Source of the DNA: Colocasia esculenta
Lineage: Eukaryota; Streptophyta; Magnoliopsida; Alismatales; Araceae
Direction: 5' to 3'
Assembly: GCA_014218235.1 (NCBI GenBank)
Contig: CM024766.1
Coordinates: 48,945,359 to 49,009,358, forward strand
DNA length: 64,000 bases
In this document: positions 7,785 to 20,389 of the stretch, piece after piece
Numbering within the stretch: the first letter of the stretch is position 1
Layout: the number at the start of each line of letters is the position of its first letter
Translations under genes and position numbers: made by a program
The notes under the pieces: model-generated
Seen by the model: only the letters and a program-made list of their open reading frames with translations
Databases searched by the model: none
Told to the model about the DNA's origin: nothing

Positions 7785-10667
7785 TATAGCAACTTGAAAT
7801 TTTCAAAAAATAATAATAATAATAATAAATAAATTGGAAAATCAAACAAAAAGGGAATTAATTCAAACCCATTAAACGAAAAGAAGTAATGGGCTTTGTT
7901 AAATGGACTCTCCAATAATTATTGGGCAAAAATATGGATTTTTAAAAGATGAATAATAAAATAATACCCAAAATTCATTTATTTAATATTTCCAGGAAAG
8001 AAAGGGGGCTATTCAATCATTAAAATAGTGAATATGTGTTGGAATTGGACTCCTAACCCTACCCTAATTAGTTGGCTACAAAATTGCAACCCAACCTAAC
8101 CCAAATAGGAGGAGGAAAGCTTGGAAGGTTGAGAGAAATTAGGAAATCTCGGAATTAAAGGGGAATTAGGGTCATAATAGGAACTGGAAACCAAGGGAGC
8201 TTAAATACTTCCCAATCTCTCTATGGCCGGCCCTAATGCGTTCCTGAGGGTTGCTGTGCGTGGAGAAGAGGCCAAGGAAAGGAGAAACTCATGGGGAGAA
8301 GGCTTGCTCAAAATTCAACCTTTGCTCTTCGAGTTCTAAGCCCTAGGAGACAAAACGACTCAAAGGTAGGCATTCTTATTGGCTAAACTCAATTAAATTC
8401 GTCTGTAGGTTGTTCCAAACATCAGGAACAAAATCTCTCTTGTTGCTCTATTTTTCATCTATCCAATATTTTTCTCTTTATTTTTGAAGATTGGCAATCA
8501 CCTTGACCTCGAGCCATCACGTTAAATCTAGATCTCCATGTACTCTTGATCCCATGCCATGAAATTTTAACTGGAGATACTGATGGTTGTTAGGCATCGT
8601 TTGCCCCTAAAAGCCCCAATTTTCATCCAGTATCCTGCTCGAATAAAATCCTTTACCTTCACTGTACAATGTTCTGTGTTCATCGTGCATGTTCATGTTT
8701 AAAACCTGAACAAACCTTGATGATTTACAAATTCCTATTTACTGTGCATACTTTATCATGTCTAGGTTTGTGTAAAAGTGGTTTCGTGATTTTTCATCCA
8801 CTGTACATTGAGTTCTTAATTTTTAACGAACTTGTGTCAAAACATCGAAACTTGGACCGCAATCCAAGGCATGGTCCTTTTCCCGCTCAGACTCAAGCAC
8901 AGGACCTGAGAACGCGACGACCCGATAGGCCGCGTTCTCAGGGTTGATCCGACCAGCAACCTGTCGCGTTCTGAACATCACAGGCACTTGCGTCGTGTTC
9001 TGGCTCCCTGACCTGACCGACCCGTCACGACCCTTGATTGACCCTGTCGCATTCTATAAGTACCCTGTTGCGATCCTTACAAGGGTACGTCACGTTCTGA
9101 ACATTTGCATGAAAACCCTGTACTTTGTAAATCTTGATGTTCTACAGTGATTCTACCTCTTGTGGACAGTCATATACGTAGTAAATAAATTTGTTATAAA
9201 ATAAACATGTATGGAATGATTTAAAAGATTCTCACATGATCTTTTCATATCTATGATCTCTTTGTCACATGCACATACTTGTAACCATCCAATAAGACTT
9301 GACTTGGTGTGAAAATATCTCATAAAATATTTCAATAATGTATTTAAATTACCCTATTTTTAAAATGTACTTATCTTTATTTCTCGCAATGTTTTGGGAA
9401 TACCGTTACCGACGCTCCACTGTTTTAGAATTCCTCTGGAATGTCGAGCACTTGTTTCTCTACACACTTTTCTCTTGACTTGGACAAACTCTCCATCGGA
9501 TATTCCTTCTGTCGGAATAGTGAATCCTTGCTCAAAGCCTCCGTAAGACTCCTTTGTCCATAGATTCCCACATGGCCGACGAGCTAGTTGTACCCTAATA
9601 CCTATGATACTCTTTAGGGATCAGTAAGATCCAAACGACCTTAGATTTCTCTCGCTCTTATCTTAAATCATGCCAGACCTCTGTACCTATGCATAACATG
9701 GCCACTGGAAGGGTAGTGTATTCCACCTGACTGTCGACACCAATTGCACATGTTGTGCAACTGTTACTATCGCCCGTTTAATCGCCGTTTCATGTGCAAA
9801 AACCTTTAGTTCTCATCTATACTCGACTCGCTCGTCTATTCACACTCTCTCTACTATCTCGTCTATTTATCTAGTACTCTAATCTATTTCTTGGTACTCT
9901 TTATTGGCCATTGACTGATTGTCTAAAGATAAACAATATAACTAATGCCTGGCAATATATAAAGGGCGCGGTTTGGTCCTGGGAGGTGTGCCCAAAAGTG
10001 CTATTTGCCCACGGGAGTTAATTAACTAGAGTGTTTGGCATTGCTCTCAAGTGCTATCTATCTCGACTATCTATATGACAATCAAAGTGCTATGCTATAT
10101 ACTCGACTCGTTGTGCTATCGTGAAATGTACTGTGCTATTTGTGCTATGGCCATCCTGCTCTTGTGCTATGCTCGACACTCGTGCTATATTTGGAAACTT
10201 GTGCTATTTCAATCACATGTTATCGTGCTATCTCTTACGTTACTTGACTCTCTCGCTCTATCTTTAGTTACTCTACCATTTAGTACATTAATCATTTAAA
10301 GCATGCTTGATCATGAGATTTAAGTCCTACTGGGCGTTATCGCTCACTCTGCGTTATTGGTTATGTGTTCTCAGATGAGACCGAGGATGATACTTACACT
10401 CAAGAGGACGGGAATGAGCAAGAGTGAAGTCAAGAGTCCCCTGGCATCATAGTATTATGATAGAGTCTTAGTTCAGTCATTTACTTTTATTTGATGTAAT
10501 TGGGCCCTATAGAATGGCTCTGATATTAGTGGTTGTAATAGACATTTGAGGAATTATTAATGAGATGCATTTGCTTTCTTGTCTAGTGGTTTGATGTCTA
10601 TTCTACGCTCTGTGCCTGTTTACTTGCAACTGCCTCACGTTCCGATATTCCGTGTCAAGGCGTGACA
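7785..10667 (+). mobile_element. Gypsy-type solo LTR G2a
   Basis: It is flanked by the 5-bp duplication GTTCC (7780-7784 and 10668-10672) and ends GGCGTGACA. The first bases TATAGCAACTTG look like a decayed TGTAGCAACC start. It matches the LTR at 43426-45632 in several blocks, for example 'aagaagtaatgggct' near the start and the 'ggaataccgtta' to 'tactatcgcc' region (9400-9775). It has no coding capacity; open frames inside are short and unmatched. Sense orientation is inferred from the TG(T)RGCAAC start. Confidence 0.75.
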
Positions 10668-10705
10668 GTTCCAATTGTCACAGTGAAGTGTACGTGTGCA
10701 ATGTA

Positions 10706-10734
10706 CAACCAAGAGGGGAGGGGTGAATTGGTTG
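10706..10734 (-). other. U5 C-loop hairpin in Sirevirus C LTR
   Basis: CAACCAA (10706-10712) pairs with TTGGTTG (10728-10734) around a loop whose sense-strand sequence is TTCACCCCTCCCCTC. The stem sequence is unlike the other LTRs, yet fully paired. Confidence 0.6.
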
Positions 10735-11355
10735 ACTACCAAATTAAAATTTGATCTAATTTGATATGACAAACAAACACTATCTCACCATACACATTAC
10801 CACAAACTAACCATGTACATACAAGAGGTAGAAGAAAAGGAACAAAGTATACAGTAGACAATTATTTAGGTGGTTTGGTCACACAATGATTGTGCGCCTC
10901 CCCTCACAGACGTGAGGTGGCAACACACTACTCTTAACTTGGCTGGAGGTATAGAGTGCAACCCCTCCACACACACATATATAGACACACACACTCATGT
11001 CTCAACAGTAATAAGGCCTTGTTGTCAAAACCCACACACACACACCACTCGGAAACCACGAGCACAACTCTCACTCACACAAGAATAAGTGTTGTGAGAA
11101 TTTTCTCAATGCAAGGAACAAGACAATAGAATAAAGAAAAAAATAGAGGTTCATATTTCTCCTATTTGCGGTGTTGAGAAAAACATTGAAGCAGAAAACA
11201 CAACAGTGGCATTAGCTTCCTTAGACGATGCACTGTTGTTACAGATCAACCTTGAGGTCCAAAACTTCAACTTGAATCAACAATCCTTGAGGAAGAAGCT
11301 CTGGTTCACCTGTGTGTTCTTGACCTGACTGGGATACCTTGACTTCTTCTCCAAG

Positions 11356-11371
11356 GATATATATTTATATT
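11356..11371 (-). promoter_or_regulatory. TATA region of Sirevirus C LTR
   Basis: 'gatatatatttatatt' on the plus strand gives ATATAAATATATATC in sense, about 133 bp downstream of the palindrome array. Confidence 0.5.
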
Positions 11372-11503
11372 GCACCCAAGATAAACTTCTACCTTAAGAC
11401 CCATGACCGAAGGACTTCTTTTGAACCATAGATCTAAGGATAAACTCGTGCAAATCTTAGATACGAAAGAGTCCTATCCAGAAGGGAAACTAGGTTTCCA
11501 AAG

Positions 11504-11944
11504 TCGGTCGACCGATTTCCCAAGATCGGCCGTCCGAACAGAAGTCTATCTTTTGTGTCGACTTGAGTCTTCTCTTGTGTCAGCACACAACACTAAGTCA
11601 GTCGTTCGATTTAGTGGAGTCGGTCGACTAAGTCTTCGACTGTCCCATGCCAAAGTCATTGGCTAGGTCGGTCGATTAGATCCTTCAAATCGATCGTCCT
11701 ATCTTTCCTTCAACAATCATAACCTTGGTAACAATAGATTGGCCTTCTTTCCATCAATCGATTGCCCTTGTTTCCATCAATAGATTGCCCTATCCTTCAA
11801 TCGATTGAGTAGTCCTTCAATCGATTGGCCTTTGATTATCGGTCGACTGATTTTCCAAAGTCAGTCGACCGACTTGCTGACTACTTCACTACCAGACTCT
11901 ACTAGCTAAGTCGGTCATCCGATTACCCTGAGTCAGTCGACCGA
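11504..11944. repeat. Palindrome array TCGGTCGACCGA / TCAATCGATTGA
   Basis: Pairs of 12-mer (near-)palindromes start at 11504/11526, 11598/11620, 11668/11690, 11839/11861 and 11911/11933; the spacing is 22 bp every time. Between 11732 and 11830 a second form, CAATCGATTG, occurs five times at 20-23 bp steps. Several members have one or two changes. The core TCGA (or ATCGAT) is shared with arrays in the other Sirevirus LTRs but the arms are different. Confidence 0.85.
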
Positions 11945-12204
11945 TTCCCTGCAAAAGTGTAGAAATCAAGTCAGTCTGAAATCTAACACTTGATGAAATT
12001 AAACACTCACCTTAGCCTTTTCTATGTGAACTCTAATCATCATGAAAGTCTTGTTAAGTTCATTAGCATATGAAATTAACCAAGGTAAATTTATCATGAG
12101 TACCTTACATAAATTTACATAAAATCCACAAAATACTCATAACCATATGCTTCAATATAAACTAATTTTGTCAACTTCAAAACATCAAGCACATAGAGAC
12201 AACA

Positions 12205-12222
12205 ATCTCCCCCTTTTTGATG
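12205..12222 (-). other. Polypurine tract of Sirevirus C
   Basis: The plus strand reads atctccccctttttgatg, i.e. catcaaaaagggggagat immediately before the 3' LTR start in sense. This is the usual Sirevirus PPT form and primes plus-strand DNA synthesis in the family. Confidence 0.8.
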
Positions 12223-12596
12223 TTGACAAAATATATGGGAATGAACATACTTATGAAGCATCAATCACACAAGAAGAACACTATTTTTGGATTTTTTGAA
12301 TATTTGTCTTTTGTTTTCAAACATATTCATTCGTTTTTGTATTTTTACAAGGGATAGGTTGATGCACACTCACCTAGACACAAGTAGCCTCACATAACCT
12401 AAATGCATCAGGCAAGCACACATTCATACAATAAAAAGAAAAAAAATAAAAAGACACACATAATATTACATAACCTATATATCTAGATAACTTCTCCTCC
12501 TTTGTCACAACAAAAAGGAGGGAGTGGAATAACAGAAGCTGCAAGAGTCTCCTCAACACTGGAACACCTAAGAAATCACTAAGGTGGAGGCTGATC

Positions 12597-13880
12597 CTAT
12601 GCAGAACGTAGGTAACCTAAGACTTCCCTAAAGAAATTAGCTTGGGAGTCCATAAGGCTCTGCTGGTTAACCCTCATCTCAGCCAAATCTCTAGTGAGAT
12701 CTTTTAGTGACTCGCCCACTTGGCATACTTCCCCTCTCATAGAAACCATGTCCTCCTCAAGCCTGGTCAGACTGTGTTGGAACCACAGTGAAAAGTCTAC
12801 ACCTTCAGGACCGAGAGGAGGCAAGTCTTGTTCCATAGGAGCTGGATGTTTTGGATCTTCATGTTTTTCCCCAGGAGCATGTTCTTCACCTTCACTATCT
12901 CCATCATTTCCAGTTTCTAATTTTTTTGAACTATTTTCACTTTCTTCAATTTGATGAACACCCAAGTGTCGTCTAAATTGACCATCCACAATTCTATGAT
13001 TTATGAACCACATAATATTCGGTTGATTGTACACAAGGGATGACGAAATATTCTCTGCTGTTTCATTTGAAAGATCAATACCAGCTTGTTCAAATATAAC
13101 TGTGAGATGGGTTGCATAAGGCATAGATTACCGATGTTGGTTTTTCACCTACGTGATGAGTTGAGTCATCAGTGCAAGCAAGCACAGAGGCACATTGTGA
13201 AACCAATAGTGAAATATGTCTTTGTGCACTCTAGTAACTTCATCCCTACTACCACTTTTTGGAAATATGATTGTGGTGATGATGTAGTGGATGATCTGCT
13301 GTAGTGGGGGAAAAGCATTGCCATTAATTAGGGCATGATGTGCCACACACTCTGTTGGATCTCACCCCAACATCACTTGGCATAGATCAAGGTCACTGTA
13401 CTGGACATGCTGCACAAAGTAGCCAGAATTAGGAATACTGAAAGCTTGACTAAACATTGCATCATTGACTAGAATTTCTAAACTGTTCATAGAAGTAAAA
13501 AGCCTTACGTTGCTTATATAAAAATTTGCATAGAACTACTGAACCAACTCTGGATAATACACCTTATGCCTGGATAGAAATCTAACACATCCTTGAGTTT
13601 GAAACAGGAGAGACAACATGGGTTCGACTTCATCCAAATCAGTAAAGTCGACATACCATAGAGGGAGTATCTTTCTCCTTCGATTATTCAACAACTCTCC
13701 TGGTGCCACTGGAACCTGTGCACCTGCTCCAGAACTATCGCCGACCTCCTGGCGATGCCTCGGGTTAACACGACCACTGTGGACCCGTGGGGCATCTCAG
13801 AACCATCGAAGGAATGGATCTTGTGAGGTTGCGACGCCTCCTGAGACTAGGATGATGAGGACCTCAGCAAGGATCGAACT
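12597..13880 (-). pseudogene. Env-like third ORF of Sirevirus C (putative plant transposon protein domain)
   Basis: Segments on the minus strand read PLWYVDFTDLDEVEP and RFLSRHKVYYPELVQ (about 13650-13530), IIHYIITTIIFPKSGSRDEV (about 13290-13230), then MPYATHLTVIFEQAGIDLS (13124) and an acidic region. A C-terminal heptad-like stretch (LTRLEEDMVSMRGEVCQV) looks like a coiled coil. Matching segments occur in the same order in the Sirevirus B ORF (IIHHIITTLIAPKHGSREL-type and MPYACPITSLL). Stops and frame changes break the N-terminal half, while the last 175 residues remain open. The family is found between pol and the 3' LTR in Sireviruses; its biochemical role is unknown, and the name 'envelope-like' is historical. 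The start codon is uncertain. Confidence 0.75.
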
Positions 13881-14107
13881 GAGAAGAGGAAAGCTTCCAA
13901 TGTGGAAGCCAAAGAGACTGGGTAGGAGAATTGTGAAGATGGTGGATCTCCCAATGGCTCTAGGGCTCAGAACTCTTGAGAAAGGGAAAAAAGTTCAAGG
14001 GTTTAAGAAGGGGCACTTGGGGGCTGAAAGGATGCGAATGGTAGTCCAAGAGTCACCTCTTGAAACCCCAAGGCCATATGAATCTGGGTTGGATTGCACC
14101 AACAAAG

Positions 14108-14183
14108 TCGGTTGCGACCGAAATGAACCGGTTGGACGCACGATCGAAATCGGTCGACCGACTTTGATGAATTGGTCGACCAA
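14108..14183. promoter_or_regulatory. Palindrome pair upstream of env-like ORF C
   Basis: TCGGTCGACCGA at 14150-14161 and TTGGTCGACCAA at 14172-14183 are perfect 12-bp palindromes 22 bp apart, the same form and spacing as the array in this element's own LTR. A related TCGGTTGCGACCGA lies at 14108-14121. They lie about 0.3 kb upstream (minus sense) of the env-like coding region. I infer a regulatory role from position and recurrence. Confidence 0.7.
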
Positions 14184-14559
14184 TTTCCCTGTTTTCAAGG
14201 GAACTCGGTCCATCCAGTAGTGAACTGGCATGAATGGCCCTAGGAGTGGCAAATTAGAATGTCCCTATAAGATTTTCTAAGGCTAGTTTTCATGGAGACA
14301 CAATAAATTGAAAGATAGAGAAAATCTGTAGGTCCTCCAATTTCCTTAACATGATTACTTCCAACTAAGTAATTGCCTACAAATATCACATATCTGGAGA
14401 CTTGATTTGTATATCAAGAAGTTCAGTCTTAGAAGGTTCAAGGAATTGGGATATAAATATATATAGACACACACAAGCAAGAATTTTTTTTTTTTAATCA
14501 GTAACATAAAAAAAATCAACATGCATACATAGAAGCATCTCACATGCACCTCCCCCTTA
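14184..14559. other. Non-coding spacer between env-like ORF and pol of Sirevirus C
   Basis: AT-rich sequence with a T10-type run near 14488 and no supported reading frame. Sirevirus B has its two-hairpin block in the equivalent place; I could not recognise a clear copy here. Confidence 0.4.
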
Positions 14560-14624
14560 CTCAAAGCATATCTAGACTTTGCACAACCCCAACTCTCTTC
14601 TAAGTGTGGTAAACCTATCCTCAC
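14560..14624 (-). pseudogene. Extreme C-terminus of Sirevirus C RNase H
   Basis: The minus strand reads LPHLEESWGCAKS, equivalent to the LRRELGLCKMQ end of the Sirevirus B polyprotein. The upstream coding part is displaced to 19074 by G3a. CTCAC at 14620-14624 and 19069-19073 is the insertion's target duplication. Confidence 0.75.
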
Positions 14625-17600
14625 TGTAACGACCCTCCTTATAACGGTGCGGTTATACCAACCCACGTCGATATAGAGAGCGTCGCTACAGTGGGACATT
14701 TACCCAACACTAGCCGATAGGTTGAAAAGTACGTGGATAGTAATTGATTATAGCGGAAATAAATAATAACTAGACTTTTGATCTATCACCATCACACATT
14801 CCACAGTCTATATAGAAAAATAAAATGACAAGTCCACATTATTACATGATAAAAGAACTACATTGTCCAAATAACTATCCATACAAACGACTTTATTCAA
14901 GCTATAAAAAAACAAAAGTACAACTGATAATTGCTCCTCAAAAGCTACTCCTCCAAAAGATCAACCTTCACTATGTCTTTCTCTAATACAAGATCCCTGT
15001 CAACCTGTACGCCGAAGCAAGAGTGAGTCAATGACTCAGCAAGTAAAACAAAGACTTAATCTTAAACATATTACATTCATATTAAGCTATTTAAACACTA
15101 AAGAATACGTGCTATTATTTAAACTACAATAACATACATGGAACATACTTTTAACTATCAATACATTTCTAGATCACCTAGACATGCTTTATTCTATCAC
15201 ATTTTTATTCTAAATCATGGATACTACATTATACACTTGTACATATTCTCCACATCTAACATGTAACATGAATCATTCATTCACACATTAATTCATTTCA
15301 TGATACATTTCTATAACTAGATCATAGAATTTGGTATAAAGAAATGAACAACCTAACATGATGACTATTCACTTTTCACATGCACTTTTCATATTTAATT
15401 TCACATTTTGCTTGTTGTTTTACTGTAAATAAATCTCATATGCATGGTTTCACATTTTATAGTATGAATTGAAGAGTTAAAACATAATCAAGTTGATTGT
15501 TAACAATAAGCATTTATAGCATGAAACTTTATACTAATTGAACATTACATCTAACATGGAACCTAAACATCCTTCCTTTTTTTATCACATTCATAACCAT
15601 ACTTTACTTGCTGTTTTGACATGACTTAAGCTCAATTACATTAATTTAGTCTTATTCACACACAATCCCATTCATTTAGTAATCTCACATGCTCATTTTT
15701 CATATTACGTAAATGATATGATGACATATGTTGATTCACATGCACTATCTCATGAAGAGAAATAAAATACTTGACATGATACTAAACATGATATTACAAT
15801 TAAAGTAACTAATACATGAAATTATATGAACTTACTGCATTAACATATGAGTTTTCACAAGCAAGCAAATTCTTATTAATATTAACCTTTCCCTTACTTA
15901 TCTCTTCACACAATCTTCATATTACTTACTCTTTCATTTTCACTTATCACATATTATGACATTTGTACTCATCACATGCCACTTTTGCATATTATTTTAC
16001 ACTTTATTCATATTCCAATAAATTAAAACGCCATGACACATAGTCCTAACTACCTATTAGAGGACATAAACCAATATCTCATACTCATAACTCATCGCAT
16101 CTCATAACACAACTTCACATACTCATATCACATAACTCATATCACATAACTCATATCACATACCCACCACCTAAGCAATGAAGTGGTGAATCTTGGTAAC
16201 TGCGCAGACCAGGAGAAGCCCTCTCCACCCTATCCAGTGGTACTTGTCCACCTCCGGATTTTTCCTAATGCCTTTAGGATAAACTTTTACAATGTAGAGC
16301 TTTCCATAGGGACTTTTCTATGTACAGCTCTCCATGCCTCTAGGGTAGCAGTGTCATTCTTGGCCTAATTAGTTCACATTCACTTATTCACATTTTCACA
16401 CTTTATTTACATTGTTCACATATACTAATTAATCGCTTTATATATCTTATTTGTCAACTACACATGTCTCAATTAACCTAACCATGATACTACTGTTTTC
16501 AGAAATAAAACATCTTACATTACAATCCTAAACATGCTATACATTTACTGGATTGCACAAGATCAATTTCAACGCATTTAATATGAGCAATTTCCATGGT
16601 TTAACTAACAATTATACTCATTGTCATCCATTTAGTTCTAAATTTTTATCACAGGTTATTATCAGTAAGTATGTCACATATGAAATTTTCTAAATTTTTC
16701 GGACAATATACATAATTTCTACAATTAATTCTAGATTTCAGACATATTTATCGAAATATCATTAAGCATGGTACACATCAACATATTTGGGCATTATCAG
16801 AACAAAACCCTAATACCAGTATTCAATATGTCATGGAAAATTTATGAAATTTAATTCACAATAAAATCCATTTATACTAGATTTAAACATTTTCATATCA
16901 TGCTTATTACTCAGTCACTGAATTTTAATAATTAACATGGTTCATAGAAAATTTAGGCAACCTCATGATAAGACCTACTGACAGTATACAATCACCCATG
17001 AAAAGTTTAGTACATACCTATGTCTAGAAATCATTTAAACAGCGAGGGAAGATTAAAAAGCACAATTTCAGGATACTGAAGAAGTAGACGTCAAGGGATG
17101 TTGCCGTTTACTTTCAACTGTGGCATCCCTTGCCGTCAACTCAAGAACTTGACTGCAACCTATGTTGCCGTCAACTTCTTCCCAGCAGCACATACAGACA
17201 TCACTCAATACAAAGGGAAAATTGGGGTTCCAGGACTCGAGGAAAAATCTGTAAAAATCCTAAGACTTAAGGGGACATGTATAAGATCAAGATCTAGGTT
17301 TACTTGCCTCTAACAAAAATCTACGAAGATAGAAATATGCCGATGAAGCCCTTCTCGGCCCTACCAAAAAGGTGCTCAGAAACTCCTTCGATCAGGTTCT
17401 TCTGTTGATGTAGATGGTCCCTCGGAGTTGGGATCTCTTCTCCTATGCATAGGCTATCCTCCAGTTGGTGTAGCACTTCGAGAAACACCTCCAGTCGACG
17501 GATCCGGCCTTTTGAAGTTCAAATTTTCAGCATCTCGGAGCTAGGGTTTCACCAAATGTTAAAAAGCCTTTTCCCCGACCTAGGATGGGTATTTTATAGG

Positions 17601-17750
17601 CTTGGGGGTTGGGGTACACAATAGGGTAGGTTTCCTATGGGTTAGGATGGGTTTCCTAATTTGGAACCAGCCAAAACGCGAGCATTAACAATTCTGGAAC
17701 CGTTACGCAGGAGGATATAGACGTCAACATCGGTTGTAGTCAACTGCACA

Positions 17751-17762
17751 GTTGACGTCAAC
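17751..17762. other. GTTGACGTCAAC palindrome in G3a
   Basis: A perfect 12-bp palindrome containing TGACGTCA, the bZIP/ACGT-type core. It is surrounded by partial copies (gacgtcaac, ccgtcaac) at 17090-17180 and 17718-17770. G3b has similar motifs near 37370-37490 and 38050-38250. Confidence 0.6.
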
Positions 17763-18432
17763 ATGCTAGCCGCCAACAGGGGGTTGGCGTCCAGGGGGTG
17801 GCCGCCCACTGTGGGTTGGAGTCCAAGTCCTGGCCGCCCACTGCACAGTGCAGTGAAAACCCTGCCAAACCCTAAAATAAAGGCATAAATGCACTAAAAT
17901 AATTTAGTATATGCAAAAATAATTATATATATCTTTACCACATAAAGTAATTGCATTATATAATATTTAATTAAATACAACTTACACTAATCATAATTAA
18001 CGATAATATGCATCAATAATATACATATATGCACATATACGTACACATTACATAATTACATACATTATGCATGAACCTATGATTGAAATGTGTTCATTAT
18101 TAGTTAAATATTGCATGCACATTATCATTCAAGTACCTTACACACCATAAATAATTTAACATGCTTAAAATAGATAGATTTCATTTAAACAAGATTAGCA
18201 TATGTATGTATACATATACGCATTCATGATACAAACAACAAGCATAAAATAATTAAATACAATGGGCATCTCAATAATCAAATAATTCATACACATTTTA
18301 AATATACATTGCATGCGCGTAAATAAACTCATAATTATTTACAAAATGTATGATAATACTTTCTTACTATGTGTACAACACGTACAATATGCATGAGATC
18401 TACATACACTGATAGCTAGCTAATGCATGCAC

Positions 18433-18433
<1 letters not shown>

Positions 18434-18463
<30 letters not shown>
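18434..18463. repeat. (TA)n microsatellite
   Basis: About 15 TA units inside G3a, in a wider AT-rich stretch. Confidence 0.9.
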
Positions 18464-18467
<4 letters not shown>

Positions 18468-19073
18468 TTATACTTGTACGAAAATAACTCTCACGTACTT
18501 ACATGATCCACAGTTAAAGTTACCTATCTCATGCACAATGCTATTTAAGTACTATTTATATATTATAGATGATTTGATGTACATAGGATTAGATAGATAG
18601 ATATCACATGCATAAGATAACATACATATTTACATTTATACTTCATATACTTACACACAATATCCATGGAATAGATAATATAATATGCACTTCAAGATTT
18701 AGATAGTAATATATGCACGGTGTCTTTTAGATGCAATATGCAATAAGTTGGCTAAGAATAATCTACACAACAATAATTATTTCTTGCATACACACACTTG
18801 AATTAACATATGTATAAATATACAGACATATACAATATGCACCTCGGTAATTAGATTAAACATGCATAATATTACTTAGTATTTTAGTATACACAATATA
18901 CACATAATAGTTAATTGCCTATTTTCATATGAAATATCATATATATACATGCATATGTTCATGACAAGTATAGAAATGGTAATATGCACAATTGAATACA
19001 TATGCTATACACGCAACAAGTAAAGATACATGGACAATATAAAAGAAAGAAAATTTCGGGGTATCACACTCAC

Positions 19074-19480
19074 TCAGGGATATAGTGAAAGTGTCAGCAA
19101 TTTGTGCATTAGTTTCAATGAATTTCAACTCAAAGTTGCCTTTCCTAACATGATATCTCAAGAAATGATGTCGGACCTCTATATGCTTGATTCTAGAGTG
19201 TTGAATTGTATTCTTTAACAGATTTATTGCACTTGTATTATCACACATGATAGATACACAATTTAGTGAAACATGATAATCAAACAACTGATGTTTAATC
19301 CTTAGCACTTGGGCACCACAACTACCGGCAGTAACATATTCTGCCTGGTAGTGGAGAGTACCACGGAATGTTGTTTCTTAGAGGCCCAAGTCACCAAGTA
19401 GCCTCTAGAAATTGACACATGCCACTTGTGCTTTTTCTATCAATTTTACATTCAGCATAATCCGCATCGATATATGCAAC
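19074..19480 (-). pseudogene. Sirevirus C RNase H domain
   Basis: The minus strand shows KIDRKSTSG near 19440, then SIMCDNTSAINLLKN, SRIKHIEVRHHFLRY, FIETNAQIADTFT. The frame is broken between the first and later parts and further stops occur. The C-terminus is displaced to 14560-14624 by G3a. It is part of a copia polyprotein that degrades RNA in the RNA:DNA hybrid. Confidence 0.85.
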
Positions 19481-19499
19481 TAATTTGAAGGAGCAACTG

Positions 19500-20380
19500 A
19501 TGGGATACCAGAGGCCTAATTTTATTGTGCCCACAAGATAGTAAAAAACTGTTTAACAGCCATTAAATGAGACTCTTTAGGACACGACTTAAAATGGGCA
19601 CATAGACCAACGTTGAACTGGATGTCTGGTCTAGAAGCAACAATATGTAGCAAGGATCCAATCATGCCTCTATATAAGGTAGGGTCCACGGGTTTACCTT
19701 TTTCATCGCTTTCCAATTTAATTGATGATGATGTGGGGGTTGGAAAGGATTTAGAATTTTCAAACCTATACTTCTTGAGTAGTTCAATGGTATATTTTGA
19801 TTGGCATATGGAGAGGCCTTCCTTGAGTTGTTTAACCTATAAACCAAGAAAGAAACTTAGCTCACCCATTAAGTTCATTTCAAACTTCCCTTGCATGAGA
19901 TCTGCAAATTGTCTACATAGGATGGAGTTAGTTGAGCCAAAATGATATCATCACATAAACTTGAACCATAATAATATCTTTACCAGAACTCTTGATGAAT
20001 AGTGTTTGGTATGCCTTACCTCTTTTGTAATTCTTTTGTAATAAGTTACTTAACCTTTCATACCATGCCCGTGGAGCTTACTTCAACCCATACAATACCT
20101 TCTAAAGCTTGTAGACATGATGAGGTTTATTGACATCTTGAAAACATGGGGGTTGCTCTACATACACATCATCTTTAATGTAACCATTCAAGAATGCAGA
20201 TTTTACATCCATTTGGTACAATTTGAAATTTAATGAGGACGCATAAGAGAGAAAAATGCGAATAGATTCCAGCCTGGCCACTGGTGCGAATGAGTCATTG
20301 AAATCAATGCCCATTTCCTGGCTATACCCTTTGGCTACTAGCCGGGCCTTGTTCCTAACTACCATTCCAAATTCATTTAA
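19500..20380 (-). pseudogene. Sirevirus C reverse transcriptase
   Basis: The N-terminal part at 20365-20102 reads NKARLVAKGYSQEMGIDF, FAPVARLESIRIFLSYA and YQMDVKSAFLNGYIKDDVYV, the RVT_2 start of copia RT. The C-terminal part at 19716-19522 reads PTLYRGMIGSLLHIVASRPD and IQFNVGLCA. The stretch between, which should hold the YVDD active site, is broken by stops and I could not read a clean catalytic box. Non-functional. Confidence 0.85.
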
Positions 20381-20389
20381 TTTATTTTT

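Larger units (their letters stand above)
10695..12204 (-). repeat. 3' LTR of Sirevirus C
   Basis: The plus strand reads TGTGCAATG ... AGACAACA. In sense it starts TGTTGTCTC directly after the polypurine tract at 12205. It has a U5 hairpin at 10706-10734 (CAACCAA/TTGGTTG, loop TTCACCCCTCCCCTC), a TTTAGGTGGTTTGG block at 10864, a TATA region at 11356-11371 and a palindrome array at 11504-11944. This LTR family differs from S1, S2 and S3 in sequence but has the same internal order. Confidence 0.85.
14625..19068 (-). mobile_element. 4.4-kb gypsy-type solo LTR G3a
   Basis: The plus strand reads TGTAACGACCC ... TTTCGGGGTATCACA, with TSD CTCAC on both sides inside the Sirevirus C RNase H. Sense is probably minus (TGTGATACCCCG start). 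It is very AT-rich with no coding frame; the region 15000-16900 is simple AT-rich sequence. A central block at 16160-16330 (dense 'ctccaccctatccagtgg' type) and a GC-richer block at 17090-17870 with several GTCAAC/GTTGAC motifs also occur in G3b. It is unusually long for a solo LTR. Confidence 0.75.

Noticed and set aside
7785..10667. Possible separate gene or ncRNA at 8660-9150
   Set aside because: The stretch is internal to the G2a LTR, flanked by its GTTCC duplication; the short open frames there have no recognisable motif.
13618..14220. 200-codon plus-strand open frame
   Set aside because: It is antisense to the decayed env-like ORF of Sirevirus C and runs through the palindrome pair; no motif supports it.
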